Shown here in pieces: positions 46,442-55,646 of a stretch of DNA of 64,000 nucleotides. The stretch spans positions 13,764,001 through 13,828,000 of the forward strand of contig NC_071332.1 of the NCBI RefSeq assembly GCF_010183535.1, in the 5' to 3' direction. Every line of letters starts with the position of its first letter. The first letter of the stretch is position 1. The translations under genes were made by a program, and so were the position numbers. The notes under the pieces are model-generated. The model had not been told where the DNA came from. It searched no databases and was given only the letters and a program-made list of their open reading frames with translations. This DNA is from Caenorhabditis remanei (lineage: Eukaryota > Nematoda > Chromadorea > Rhabditida > Rhabditidae).

Positions 46442-47948
46442 CTCGGCAAGTGTCGCCAAGTCTAGCACGAGCCTCCCACAAGTCTAGGCGCACATCTCCC
46501 ACAAGTGTTACGTAAAAGCAGGCCAAGACTTGTGGGAGATGTGCGCCTAGACTTGTGGAAAGCTTGTCCTAAACTTGTAGATTTGTTGTATTGGCTTTCT
46601 CATTTTTGTTCTAAAATGTTTGTATCGATTTAATTTATTTGAAAGAAAAATAGAAAAGAACATAATAACAAATAATGAATATAATAATGGGAACATGAAA
46701 AAAGGAACTGGGAAAACATTTGTTAGTTTTCGTTGATGGGATACGGGCTCATGTCGTCGTCGATTGGAGAATCCGATGCGCTTCGGCGAGACCTGAATAA
46801 GAATATCAGTATATTTTCAAGTTTTTTTCGAATATTCTTACATTCTCATCACATCTTGAATTGTGTAATTCTCCACATCTAAACCTGCTTCTCGGCGTCT
46901 CTGTCTCATTGCCTTCACATCGTCCCATCGGTAGTGCAAATGGCAGAATTTCCGATTCTGAAGACGATATTTGTTTTTTTTTTTTGAAATGCGGATTTCT
47001 AACTTACCGAGCAATAAATAAGTTGCTCCAGATCAATGTCGTAGTAGTAGTTACGAAGGTTTTGTCTGTATTAAATGACTGTTGATTATTTATCCCCATA
47101 GGAATGGACTCACAGCGAGTAGTAGATGCTTGAATTGATCACTGATTCCACAGTATCCCTCACTTGACGACGATATTTGATTTCGTCGTGAGCCTCGGAT
47201 CCAAGTTTGATGAAAAACTTGAAAATGATTAGTTCAAGCAGTATTACTGATTTGCACTTACTCATTCTCTTCGTCAATATCTCCAGATAACAAGTTTACT
47301 GAAAGATAGCATCCGAGAGCATCGAATCCAAAGTCTGAAAATGAAAAAAATTCCTCGGAGGTAAGAAGAAAAAGTAATAACCTACCATGAAAATGTAGAA
47401 TAGAAGGTTGTGGTTCAAAGTTCAAGTTGATCATTTCAGAGCTCATCGGTTCCAAAATTTCGAAATTGTCTTCGATTGAGACATTGTTTGATATCCTATT
47501 CTCGAACTCTCCGATTTCTCTTATTTTTCTAATAAGGGCGCTATCGAGAATTTCTTATTCAATAACGTTTTTTCTTAACACTCACGTGTTTTTCTCCTGA
47601 TTTGAACCTTTCTTCTCTCCAATCGTTCCTTTTCTATATCGAATTTTTCTCGAAATGCCGTCCTTTTCATTTTTCTCTGAATACGGTAGTGGAATAAAAT
47701 CAGTTAGAAAAACCCAAATAAGGTAAACGACATTCGAAAGAGACTGAAAATAAGTGAAAAGTGATAAAAATCGAATAATTAATAAAGAGGTTGAATGCTG
47801 AAAAATCAATATTCAAACTTTGGCCAAGACTTGGGAACCAGTCTCTCAATGCGGCGACAGGCGCAAAGTTTGGCCAAGACTTGTGGCAGCCTTCTCCCAG
47901 ACTTGTGGAGGCGAGGAGTTCGGCCTAGACTTGGCGACACTTGCCGAG
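46442..47948. mobile_element. 1.5-kb TIR element carrying a seven-exon gene
   Basis: Perfect 24-bp inverted ends, CTCGGCAAGTGTCGCCAAGT at 46442 and its complement ending 47948. Subterminal CCAAGACTTG / CACAAGTCTAGG motifs occur repeatedly, like transposase binding sites, including a strong hairpin at 46475-46560. Flanking bases suggest a 2-bp AA duplication: CCAA before and AAGAG after restore the exon 2 reading frame. No transposase seen; instead it holds a minus-strand multi-exon gene (46723-47670). Inserted in exon 2 of the CAP-like gene. Confidence 0.72.
46723..47670 (-). pseudogene. seven-exon unknown gene inside the TIR element
   Basis: Minus-strand exons: 47586-47670, 47386-47553, 47262-47334, 47114-47217, 47008-47065, 46842-46957 and 46723-46792. 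All junctions fit canonical splice sites and phases except intron 3. There CAAG stands where CAGG would be in phase, a one-base acceptor shift. If the shift is discounted the gene gives 675 nt, 224 residues. The protein starts with a basic coiled-coil-like region (MKRTAFREKFDIEKERLERR). It then has FGFDALGCYLSVNLLSGD, RYYYDIDLEQL-like and RKFCHLHYRWDDVKAMRQR segments, and ends in an acidic tail (DSPIDDDMSPYPINEN). I do not recognise the family. It could be a captured host gene or a divergent element-encoded factor. Confidence 0.6.
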
Positions 47949-48141
47949 AAGAGTTGGCTCAAAAAGGGGAAGCTTTTTCGAGTTACAAGCCAAATTTTCG
48001 GTTAATAAAAGTTGGAAGGAATAGAGATGCGATGAGATTCGATAATTGGGTTGAATCATTGGAATGGGCTCACTCAAAGAAATATGTTGTCGACGAGATT
48101 GAAGAAATACAAAACACACTCAATTCAAGAGAGCTCGATTT
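47822..48141 (+). repeat. 320-bp direct repeat, left copy
   Basis: Appears identical to 50153-50472. It contains the last 127 bases of the TIR element plus 193 bases of CAP-like exon 2. The two copies exactly bracket the retrotransposon, so they are best read as an unusually long target-site duplication. Confidence 0.85.
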
Positions 48142-50152
48142 TAATTTAATTTTTTTAATTTCTTTATTTCATCGAAGGGCGGAAACCACTAACACGAGAA
48201 AATGGAATGGTTTTTGAATTTACATGTGAGAGATGGTTAATAAAAAGAGAAAGAATACATACATAATGATAATGGGCCTATTCTAGCGGTAGCAAAAAAA
48301 AAGCAAAAAACTACTTTTTAATAAAGAAAAAAATAGTTTTCTGCACTTTCTGCTACCTCGAGACTAGCTCCACTATCCATAGGAGGTAAAGTAAAATTAA
48401 TAATTTGTTGGGTTTAATGACAGGAAATGATTGAGATCATATTTACATATTCTGCTCTTAAAGACAGCTGTGCTCGGTTTAACCGGAAACACCAATTCTG
48501 ATAAAGAATTCCAACAACGGAGAACTCTATTAGAGAGTATTTGAGAAGATAATTTATTCGAGTTCGTAGTTAGGGATTTGAGATAATATCTATGCCGCCT
48601 TAGCCTTGAATGCTCCAAAAATTCGAATATAGGATCATCAATAATAATTTCCTTGGTAACCATCAGTTTATAGGTGAAGATTAAATCAATACATAGTCTT
48701 CGATGTTCCAGTGATTTTAGATCACATTCTTCAAGAGCCTCGAAATACGATGAATACGACATTTTGAATTTCTTATAAACTCTGAAAATAAAAGATTTCT
48801 GGACTGATTCCAGCATTATGACATTCTCCTTCTGAATAGGTGATGTGACCACAGTGCCATATTCCAGTAGAGGACGAATGTAAACCACGTAACATTTGAT
48901 GAATACTTTCCACGACGCATATTTAAGGACCGAAAAAAATATATTAATCCTTTGATGAGCTTTCCGAATAATCAGAGCGTGATGATGAGTAAAGCTAAGT
49001 TGACTGGAGAAATAGATTCCGAGATCGCGGACTGTGGTCACAGCTGGAATCGACATATCATTCAATTTTAGATTCAGATCATTATCAATAGCTGGTTTGT
49101 TTTTGTGCGAGAATATTATATGTTCACACTTCATAGGAGCTACTTTCATCTTCCACGTATCACACCACTTTTCCAACGTTCTTAAATCAGTGTCGATCGA
49201 CTTGTTACATGGCGAATATATTTTTAAATCGTCAGCAAACAACAAGTGGTTGCTTATGAGTTCGGTTCCAATGCAGTTAATATATAGGAGAAACAGAGTT
49301 GGTCCAAGAACTGAGCCTTGAGGGACTCCCGATAACACTGGTCTTTCGCTAGATAAAGTTCCGTTTACCATTACTTGGAATCTTCTGTTAGAAATAAATG
49401 AATCAATCCACTTAATCAGTTTGTTTGAAATTCCAAATGATTGTAGTTTGTGAATAAGTTTAGTGATTGGAACAGTATCGAAAGCACGTTGGAAGTCGAT
49501 ATAGATACTATGAGTGTCCAGTCCATTGAGCATATTTGAAATCAGTTTGTTCTGATAAACTAATAATTGAGATACAGTGCTTCTCCGATTCCGAAAACCG
49601 AATTGTCGTTTGGAAATTAGTTCAAATTCGGTTAAATGATCCACGACATGTTTTCTCACCATTTTCTCCATAACTTTGCAAATATTTGATGTGAGAGAAA
49701 TCGGACGATAATTCGAGGGATCAGAACGGGAGCCCTTTTTGTGGAGTGGAAGAACTATGGCAGTTTTCCATAAGCTTGGTAACCTACCGACTCTATAGCT
49801 TTCATTGAATATGATTGTTAAAGGAAGAGCAAGAGACGTGCAGGCCATCTTGAGAAATATAGAAGGAATGTTGTCTGGAGACGTGTTATTTCTGCTTTTC
49901 AATTTAGACAGTAATAGTTCGATTTGAGCCGGCGAGAATAAAATATCAGTACATGTGGTAATTATTGGATTAGCAATATCAAGAATATCCTGTTTGTCCA
50001 TGTTGAAATATTCACTAAAACACGATCCAAATAGTTCGGATTTAGACTCATCATCCACGATGACTTCATCACTATGACTGCATTTCATCGATGGTATATC
50101 AGTGTTTCCTTTATATTCGGATTTAATAAATTGGAAAAAGTTCTTGGATCAA
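48142..50152 (-). mobile_element. 5'-truncated non-LTR retrotransposon
   Basis: About 2.0 kb in antisense orientation to the host gene. It contains an intact reverse transcriptase reading frame (48397-50088) and, at its 3' end, an A-rich tail next to 48142. Upstream of the RT the frame is open to the edge of the element (KNFFQFIKSEYKG), with no endonuclease, so it is 5' truncated. Flanked by 320-bp direct repeats. Confidence 0.85.
48397..50088 (-). CDS. reverse transcriptase of a LINE (CR1/Jockey-like)
   Basis: 563 residues without a stop. RT landmarks in order: LPLHKKGSRSDPSNYRPISL, then FGFRNRRSTVSQL, DFQRAFDTV, SGVPQGSVLGPTLFLLYIN and the catalytic LLFADDLKIYS. A C-terminal region with LGIYFSSQLSF and RPLLEYG follows. 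This order fits CR1/Jockey-type LINE polymerases. The N-terminal endonuclease is missing through 5' truncation, so the copy cannot move on its own. The undamaged RT frame and the identical flanking repeats show a recent insertion. Confidence 0.92.
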   Translation of the reverse strand: MKCSHSDEVIVDDESKSELFGSCFSEYFNMDKQDILDIANPIITTCTDILFSPAQIELLLSKLKSRNNTSPDNIPSIFLKMACTSLALPLTIIFNESYRVGRLPSLWKTAIVLPLHKKGSRSDPSNYRPISLTSNICKVMEKMVRKHVVDHLTEFELISKRQFGFRNRRSTVSQLLVYQNKLISNMLNGLDTHSIYIDFQRAFDTVPITKLIHKLQSFGISNKLIKWIDSFISNRRFQVMVNGTLSSERPVLSGVPQGSVLGPTLFLLYINCIGTELISNHLLFADDLKIYSPCNKSIDTDLRTLEKWCDTWKMKVAPMKCEHIIFSHKNKPAIDNDLNLKLNDMSIPAVTTVRDLGIYFSSQLSFTHHHALIIRKAHQRINIFFSVLKYASWKVFIKCYVVYIRPLLEYGTVVTSPIQKENVIMLESVQKSFIFRVYKKFKMSYSSYFEALEECDLKSLEHRRLCIDLIFTYKLMVTKEIIIDDPIFEFLEHSRLRRHRYYLKSLTTNSNKLSSQILSNRVLRCWNSLSELVFPVKPSTAVFKSRICKYDLNHFLSLNPTNY

Positions 50153-50472
50153 GGCCAAGACTTGGGAACCAGTCTCTCAATGCGGCGACAGGCGCAAAGT
50201 TTGGCCAAGACTTGTGGCAGCCTTCTCCCAGACTTGTGGAGGCGAGGAGTTCGGCCTAGACTTGGCGACACTTGCCGAGAAGAGTTGGCTCAAAAAGGGG
50301 AAGCTTTTTCGAGTTACAAGCCAAATTTTCGGTTAATAAAAGTTGGAAGGAATAGAGATGCGATGAGATTCGATAATTGGGTTGAATCATTGGAATGGGC
50401 TCACTCAAAGAAATATGTTGTCGACGAGATTGAAGAAATACAAAACACACTCAATTCAAGAGAGCTCGATTT
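50153..50472 (+). repeat. 320-bp direct repeat, right copy
   Basis: Matches 47822-48141 base for base as far as I can read. The CAP-like exon 2 continues from inside this copy, so it is the original locus and the left copy is the duplication, or the reverse. Confidence 0.85.
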
Positions 50473-51651
50473 CAAGGAAGCTTTCGAGAAATTTGCCTCA
50501 AACAGACGAGGAATTGGATGTCGTTATTGGCAAAGATCTTTTGCTGGAGCGGTTTTCAAAAGAAACTATTCATCTGTGTGCTTTATTGGAACAAAGTAAG
50601 TTCGGGGAACTATTTATCAATATAGAATACGACATATTTTCCCGCACTCATTTTTTAGATACACAAACACGAGTCAAATAAGAGGGCCTGCTGGATCGGC
50701 TTGTGGCGACGATGATGTGGAAGATGGTTTATGTGTATCGAAGCTTCATGGAGAGTTCAAGCTTTATGAGTTACCACATCCTGCACTTCCTCCTCCTCCT
50801 CCCCCTCCTTCTTCTCATCCTCAAACTAACCTACAACCAGAGCCTACAGTAGACTACAGTGCTACTCATGGATACGTAGAACTTCTCGCTAAGTTGAATT
50901 ACGAGAGAAGAGAGTTCGCAAAAGCGATGAACATTTCAAATATGTACAAACTGGTGTGTTAAGTTTCAACTAGTCTATGGTCATTTTCATGTTTCAGAAA
51001 TGGAGTGAATCACTGGCGGAAATGGGAAAGAACATGCCGAAAGAGTGGAGAGGACTCCAGCCAAACTATCGATATTTCTTCGTTGGGAGAAATAAAGATG
51101 CTATGGACTTGGAAAATAAACTTTTTAATTGGACAGATGCTCAGTTGAAAAACAATTGGTCAGCTCTCAAAAAATGGACTGACAAGAATGAAAACTATTC
51201 TGTTTTCCTGTTTGAGCCACTGCTTCCTTTACAAACTAGAATCGGATGTGCTTCTGTTCACAAGGAAATGTCATACCGAGGTTATAGAGGACAGTTGTAT
51301 GCTGAGTACTCATCTCAATGTTTGATCGGACCAGAGTAAGACATCCGGATAAGAAGACACACAAACCGATTATTTGATTTCAGACGTTCGTTCAAGAACT
51401 CGATTCGAAAACTTGGGTTACCTGGTTCCGATTGCGGAGATGATGATGAGGAAGATGGACTGTGTGTCTCGAAACGTGACGGAGATATTGAAGCATTCGG
51501 ATCACCTCCACATTCTTCTTTCGGAGAAACCGCTCATGAGGAAACAACTCCATCGGATGATGATCTCGGAGAAAACGATAGTGATGCGGAGAGAACACCA
51601 CGTCCTCCATTGGATAATTCTGACCTCGAAATTGACTGGAAGAAAGTGTAA

Positions 51652-52358
51652 TTGAGGGTCTAATAATGATTATAACAACCGTAATAATGCATATAAATTG
51701 TGATAATAAAATTAAAAGTTTTCTAGCTTTGTTGAAACGTGTCGATTCAAGTGGACAGCAAAAATGGTCGCAACAGTGCATCATCAGTTCCAGCTCGCAA
51801 TTCAGAATCAGAAAACTTAGTAAATTTGCTCTTTTCATAACATTCGGAGACACAATTTGAGTACATTGTTGTCGCTTGGTTTGAACTCTTCAGACTGTTT
51901 TGTCTCCGATGGCAGGATTTTTGGATCATTCCGTTCAAATTAAAAATTATCAAAATATAGTCCACCAAATGATATGGGGTCATGTTTCTTGAAGACACCC
52001 GCGATGTTGGAATGAGCTTGATTTATCGAAAACTTAGCACAGTAACGAGATGCTTGTTCCGCAATAATCTTCAAAATATCAATTCACATACTTATCATTT
52101 AACCCATATTTATCAGTAGTTGTATTTAGATACACAAATAAATTTTGTTTCTACAGAAACTATTTTGTTGCAAGAAAAAATGGCATAGGAGGCAAAGGTC
52201 TAGTTTTAGTGGCTAATTTTCTAATTTATTTCATTCATTTGCCAGAGGAATTGTAAATGTAAATGATGAGTTCTATCAGTTTCCGTTTAAGTCGTGAGTT
52301 AATTTCACTCATTTTTGTCACATCTTGCCGATCCCATCCAGGTGGCACAACGGAGTCC
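51652..52358. other. 3' flank and intergenic, no gene seen
   Basis: The AATAAAATTAAAAG region near 51704 may be the poly-A site of the preceding gene. No convincing coding exon on either strand. Confidence 0.4.
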
Positions 52359-53637
52359 TTCTATTAGGTTGAGTCATAAGTTTCTTTCTTTTTTTGGTGT
52401 TGGACTTTGACTCACGGTTTCTAGATACTGTGATTGTTTATCGACCCAAACTTTTTTGCATTCTAATGAACTTCTCAGTGGCTAACAAACAATGTTTTAA
52501 GTTAGTGCACAGACAGTCCAGTCGTGAAAACGACAGTTTTTTCTGTCTCCAATCAAAGTTCTATTTTGAAAAGGTTTTTGATTCTAGTCGGATTTATATC
52601 AAAATTCTGTGATTTTCATGACAAAACAAATGGTATTTAAAAAGAAAGACTTTGTCTTGTTATAACAATTCAGTTTTGGATGAAACTCTCCAAGACAAAG
52701 AAGTTATGATCAGACGACCGACAGGTATGAGAAAACAATGTTCTCCTGGTTTTAAATCAATTACTAAAATATTGGAGAGAGCATTTATATCAAACTGTTT
52801 GTAAAAGTTAGACAGTAACATAAGCAAGTCATGCAACAAAAAACTATATACCAAAGTCATTCGAATAAGTGATAAAACTTGGTTGGATTGTTAAGATTTT
52901 CAAACTTTTGAGAATATTAGTGAAGTAGACCTGAGTGAAGTCTAGGTCTCTTTTCAACGCACCCAAACAAGTCTGAATTATTTTGTTACTAGTAATCAAC
53001 AGTAGATACATTGTTCTAAAATTGTGCAAAATATCTAGTACATTGATTCAAAAGTACGAGCAGTAGGCTTCATCTAACTCAAAAATCACGTGAATTTGAT
53101 GATGTTGACTTCGGGCTTCTTGCGAAAAAAGACAAATGATGTGAATATCCGAAACAAAATAAATTTAGAAACATCAATGTCTACTCTATTTAATAATAAG
53201 CATTTCCACTGATTTCCTTATCTAGCGTTAAAGAAAAATCGAAAATACTCGCACCTCTCTAAATTGCTTATGCTCACCGTTCTTCAAAGACCCGCATTAA
53301 ACCATCGTTGTTTAGTTCAAATGTCTTTATTGATTTTTTATACATAATTGTACTTGCTTGTTTTAATTCTCAATAGCTCACACACTCTCGTCAACATTTT
53401 CTAGGAAAAAAATGGAGTCGAAAAATGGTACCAAAAAAGGATTCATCTAGTGTTTTGACTTGTCTACGGCTGAGATTAAGCAGATGGCGGACGTCAAGTC
53501 ACAGGTAGAATCACAATGAGTTATAAGTACTGACCAATTATATTTCTCATTATATGAGTTATTAGCCTTCGAGAAATTGCGTGTCAAAAATCATCTCAAA
53601 AAAGAAAGAAACTTATGACTCAGCCTAATACTTTAAG
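52359..53637. mobile_element. degenerate mariner-type TIR element
   Basis: Inverted ends TTAGGTTGAGTCATAAGTTT (left) and its near-complement AAACTTATGACTCAGCCTAA (right), with one or two mismatches over about 30 bases. Both are next to TA. Size (about 1.28 kb), TA target and the TTAGGTTG...CATAAGTTTC ends fit mariner elements. No readable transposase was found in the interior, so it is an old or non-autonomous copy. Confidence 0.6.
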
Positions 53638-53782
53638 GAATTGTCTGCCTGAACTGCCTAACACGCTCTACAAATTACGTGAGCGGCCTTGAAATCTCGT
53701 GCTCTATTTAAATTCATTATAAATAAACCAATTACCCCCAAAGACCTCAGTTTACGTCTCTTCCCTAGACCCCTGGGTAAGA

Positions 53783-55262
53783 ATGAATCTTCTGATCATT
53801 GGAGTAGTGCTCTTCGGAGCCACAGTACATCAAAGTACCGCTCACAACTATGAAGAACTTCTCGCGAAATTCAACTACGAAAGAAGAGAATACGCGAAGG
53901 CAAACAATATTCCAAACATGTACAAGTTGGTGGGTTAGCCTGTGAGAGTCTGAGCAATTATTTTCATTATTTTCTTTCAGGAATGGAACGATGAGCTGGC
54001 AAGAGTGGTGGTTGGTTATGGGGACTACAAGCCAAACTTTCGTTATGTGCCGGCTGGAAGGAACAAAGACGCCATGAGATTCGATAATTGGGCCGAATCA
54101 TTGGAATGGGCTTATTCAAAGAAAAGTGACGTTGACGAAGTTGAAGAGATACAAGAACTATCGAGAATGGAAGAGTCCAGCCCACTACTGGTCCTTGAGA
54201 GGTTTACCTCGAGTATTAGAGGAATCGGGTGTTATCCTTTACCTACCAACTATACGACTTCAAACTTCCACAACGTATATTCTTCCATATGCCTAATTGG
54301 ACCGAAGTAAGTTTCTTACAGTTAAACAAATGATAGATTAGCACAAAATTATCTTTAAGAGCTACAAACACGAGTCAAATAAGAGGGTCTGCTTGATCGG
54401 CTTGTGGCGACGATGATGTGGAAGATGGTTTATGTGTATCGAAGCTTCATGGAGAGTTCAAGCTTTTTGAGTTGCCATATCCTCCACTTCCTCCTCAAAG
54501 AAACCTACAACCAGGGCCTACAGTAGACTACAGTGCTACTCATGGATACGTAGAACTTCTCGCTAAGTTGAATTACGAGAGAAGAGAGTTCGCAAAAGCG
54601 ATGAACATTTCAAATATGTACAAACTGGTTTGTTCAGTTTCAACTAGTTCATGATGATTTTCATGTTTCAGAAATGGAGTGAATCACTGGCGGAAACTGG
54701 AAAGAACATGCCGAAAGAGTGGAGAGGACTCCAGCCTAATTATCGATATTTCTTCGTTGGGAGAAATAAAGATGCTATGGACTTGGATAACAAACTATTC
54801 AATTGGACTGAATATTATATGATGAACGATTCGCCCGCATTCACAAAATGGTCTGAGAAGAATGAAAACTATACTGTTTTCCGGTTTGAACCACTGCTCC
54901 CTCTGCAAACTAGAATTGGATGTGCTTCTGTTCATAAGCAAATGTCATACCGAGGTTATAGAAGACAGTTGTATGCTGAGTACTCATCTCAATGTTTGAT
55001 CGGACCACAGTAAGACATCCGGATAAGAAGACACACAAACTGATTGTTTGATTTCAGACGATCATTCCATACGGTGAAATATGGTCCACCTGGTTCCGAT
55101 TGTGGAGATGATGATGTGGAAGATGGACTGTGTGTCTCGAAACTTGATGGAGATATTGAAGCATTTGGATCTCCTCCGCCGTCTCTCGGAGAAACCGTTC
55201 ATGAGGAAACTACTCCATCGGATGATGATGATGACATGGAAGTTAACTGGAAGAGATTGTAA
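53783..55262 (+). pseudogene. two-module CAP-like secreted protein with internal stop
   Basis: Five exons: 53783-53929, 53981-54306, 54360-54627, 54672-55009 and 55058-55262. They sum to 1284 nt. Signal peptide MNLLIIGVVLFGATVHQSTA. Module 1 runs to IRGIGCYPL and SSICLIGPK; module 2 to RIGCASVHKQ and SSQCLIGPQ. A DGLCVSK segment follows each. In exon 3 a TGA at 54394-54396 replaces a Gly codon of the sister gene (GPAGSACG there). The exon 3 acceptor is also poor (CTTTAAG, versus TTTTTAG in the sister). Everything after the stop remains open and well spliced, so the damage is recent or an error. Without readthrough only module 1 would be made. Confidence 0.78.
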
Positions 55263-55646
55263 TTCTAGTTATTAATATGGGTCTCGTAATAATAAATAAA
55301 TATAAATTGTGTGAATAAAAGATTTGCAATGAGAGATTGTAAAGATTTGTAATAAAGTAATGAGCGTTTCAGAGAAAGTAGAAAGGTGGAGACTACATAG
55401 TTTTCGTCAGAACCACAGCCCAATATTATTTTTTATTTTTATTTTCAGATAACACGAGAATAACGTTAGAGACGTGACCCCCAGTTGAACAGTCATAGTC
55501 ACTTCAAAATTCCAAGTTCACTATGTTTTGAACGTAAACTACAACGTGCCATGTTAGTGACACTTGGTTTGTTTATCGAAAAAAAAACTGCTTCTGTCTT
55601 TCATTAATCGTTTTAATCGTTTGTGATTTTTTGAAATCCACCTGCG
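55263..55646. other. intergenic, no gene seen
   Basis: Poly-A area of the CAP-like gene (AATAAATAAATATAAA near 55290) and promoter of the next gene. Nothing else recognised. Confidence 0.45.

Larger units (their letters stand above)
46232..51651 (+). pseudogene. two-module CAP-like gene split by two insertions
   Basis: Exon 1 (46232-46378) encodes the signal peptide and the ELLAKLNYERREYAKANNIP helix. Exon 2 starts at 46430 and is cut after 12 bases by the TIR element at 46442. Its remainder resumes at 47949, is cut again at 48141 by a retrotransposon, and reappears complete from 50280 to about 50596 (RRGIGCRYW, SSVCFIGTK). Further exons follow: about 50661-50955, 50998-51337 and 51384-51651. 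The last ends in a CGDDDEEDGLCVSK segment and an acidic tail. A Pro-run (PPPPPPPSS) links the modules. The closest relative is the gene at 53783-55262, and the longer three-module gene lies at 23965. Unless both insertions were spliced out as introns, the product is broken. Confidence 0.8.

Noticed and set aside
51392..51998. Minus-strand ORFs opposite and after the CAP-like last exon
   Set aside because: One is antisense to a real exon, the other has no signal or domain.
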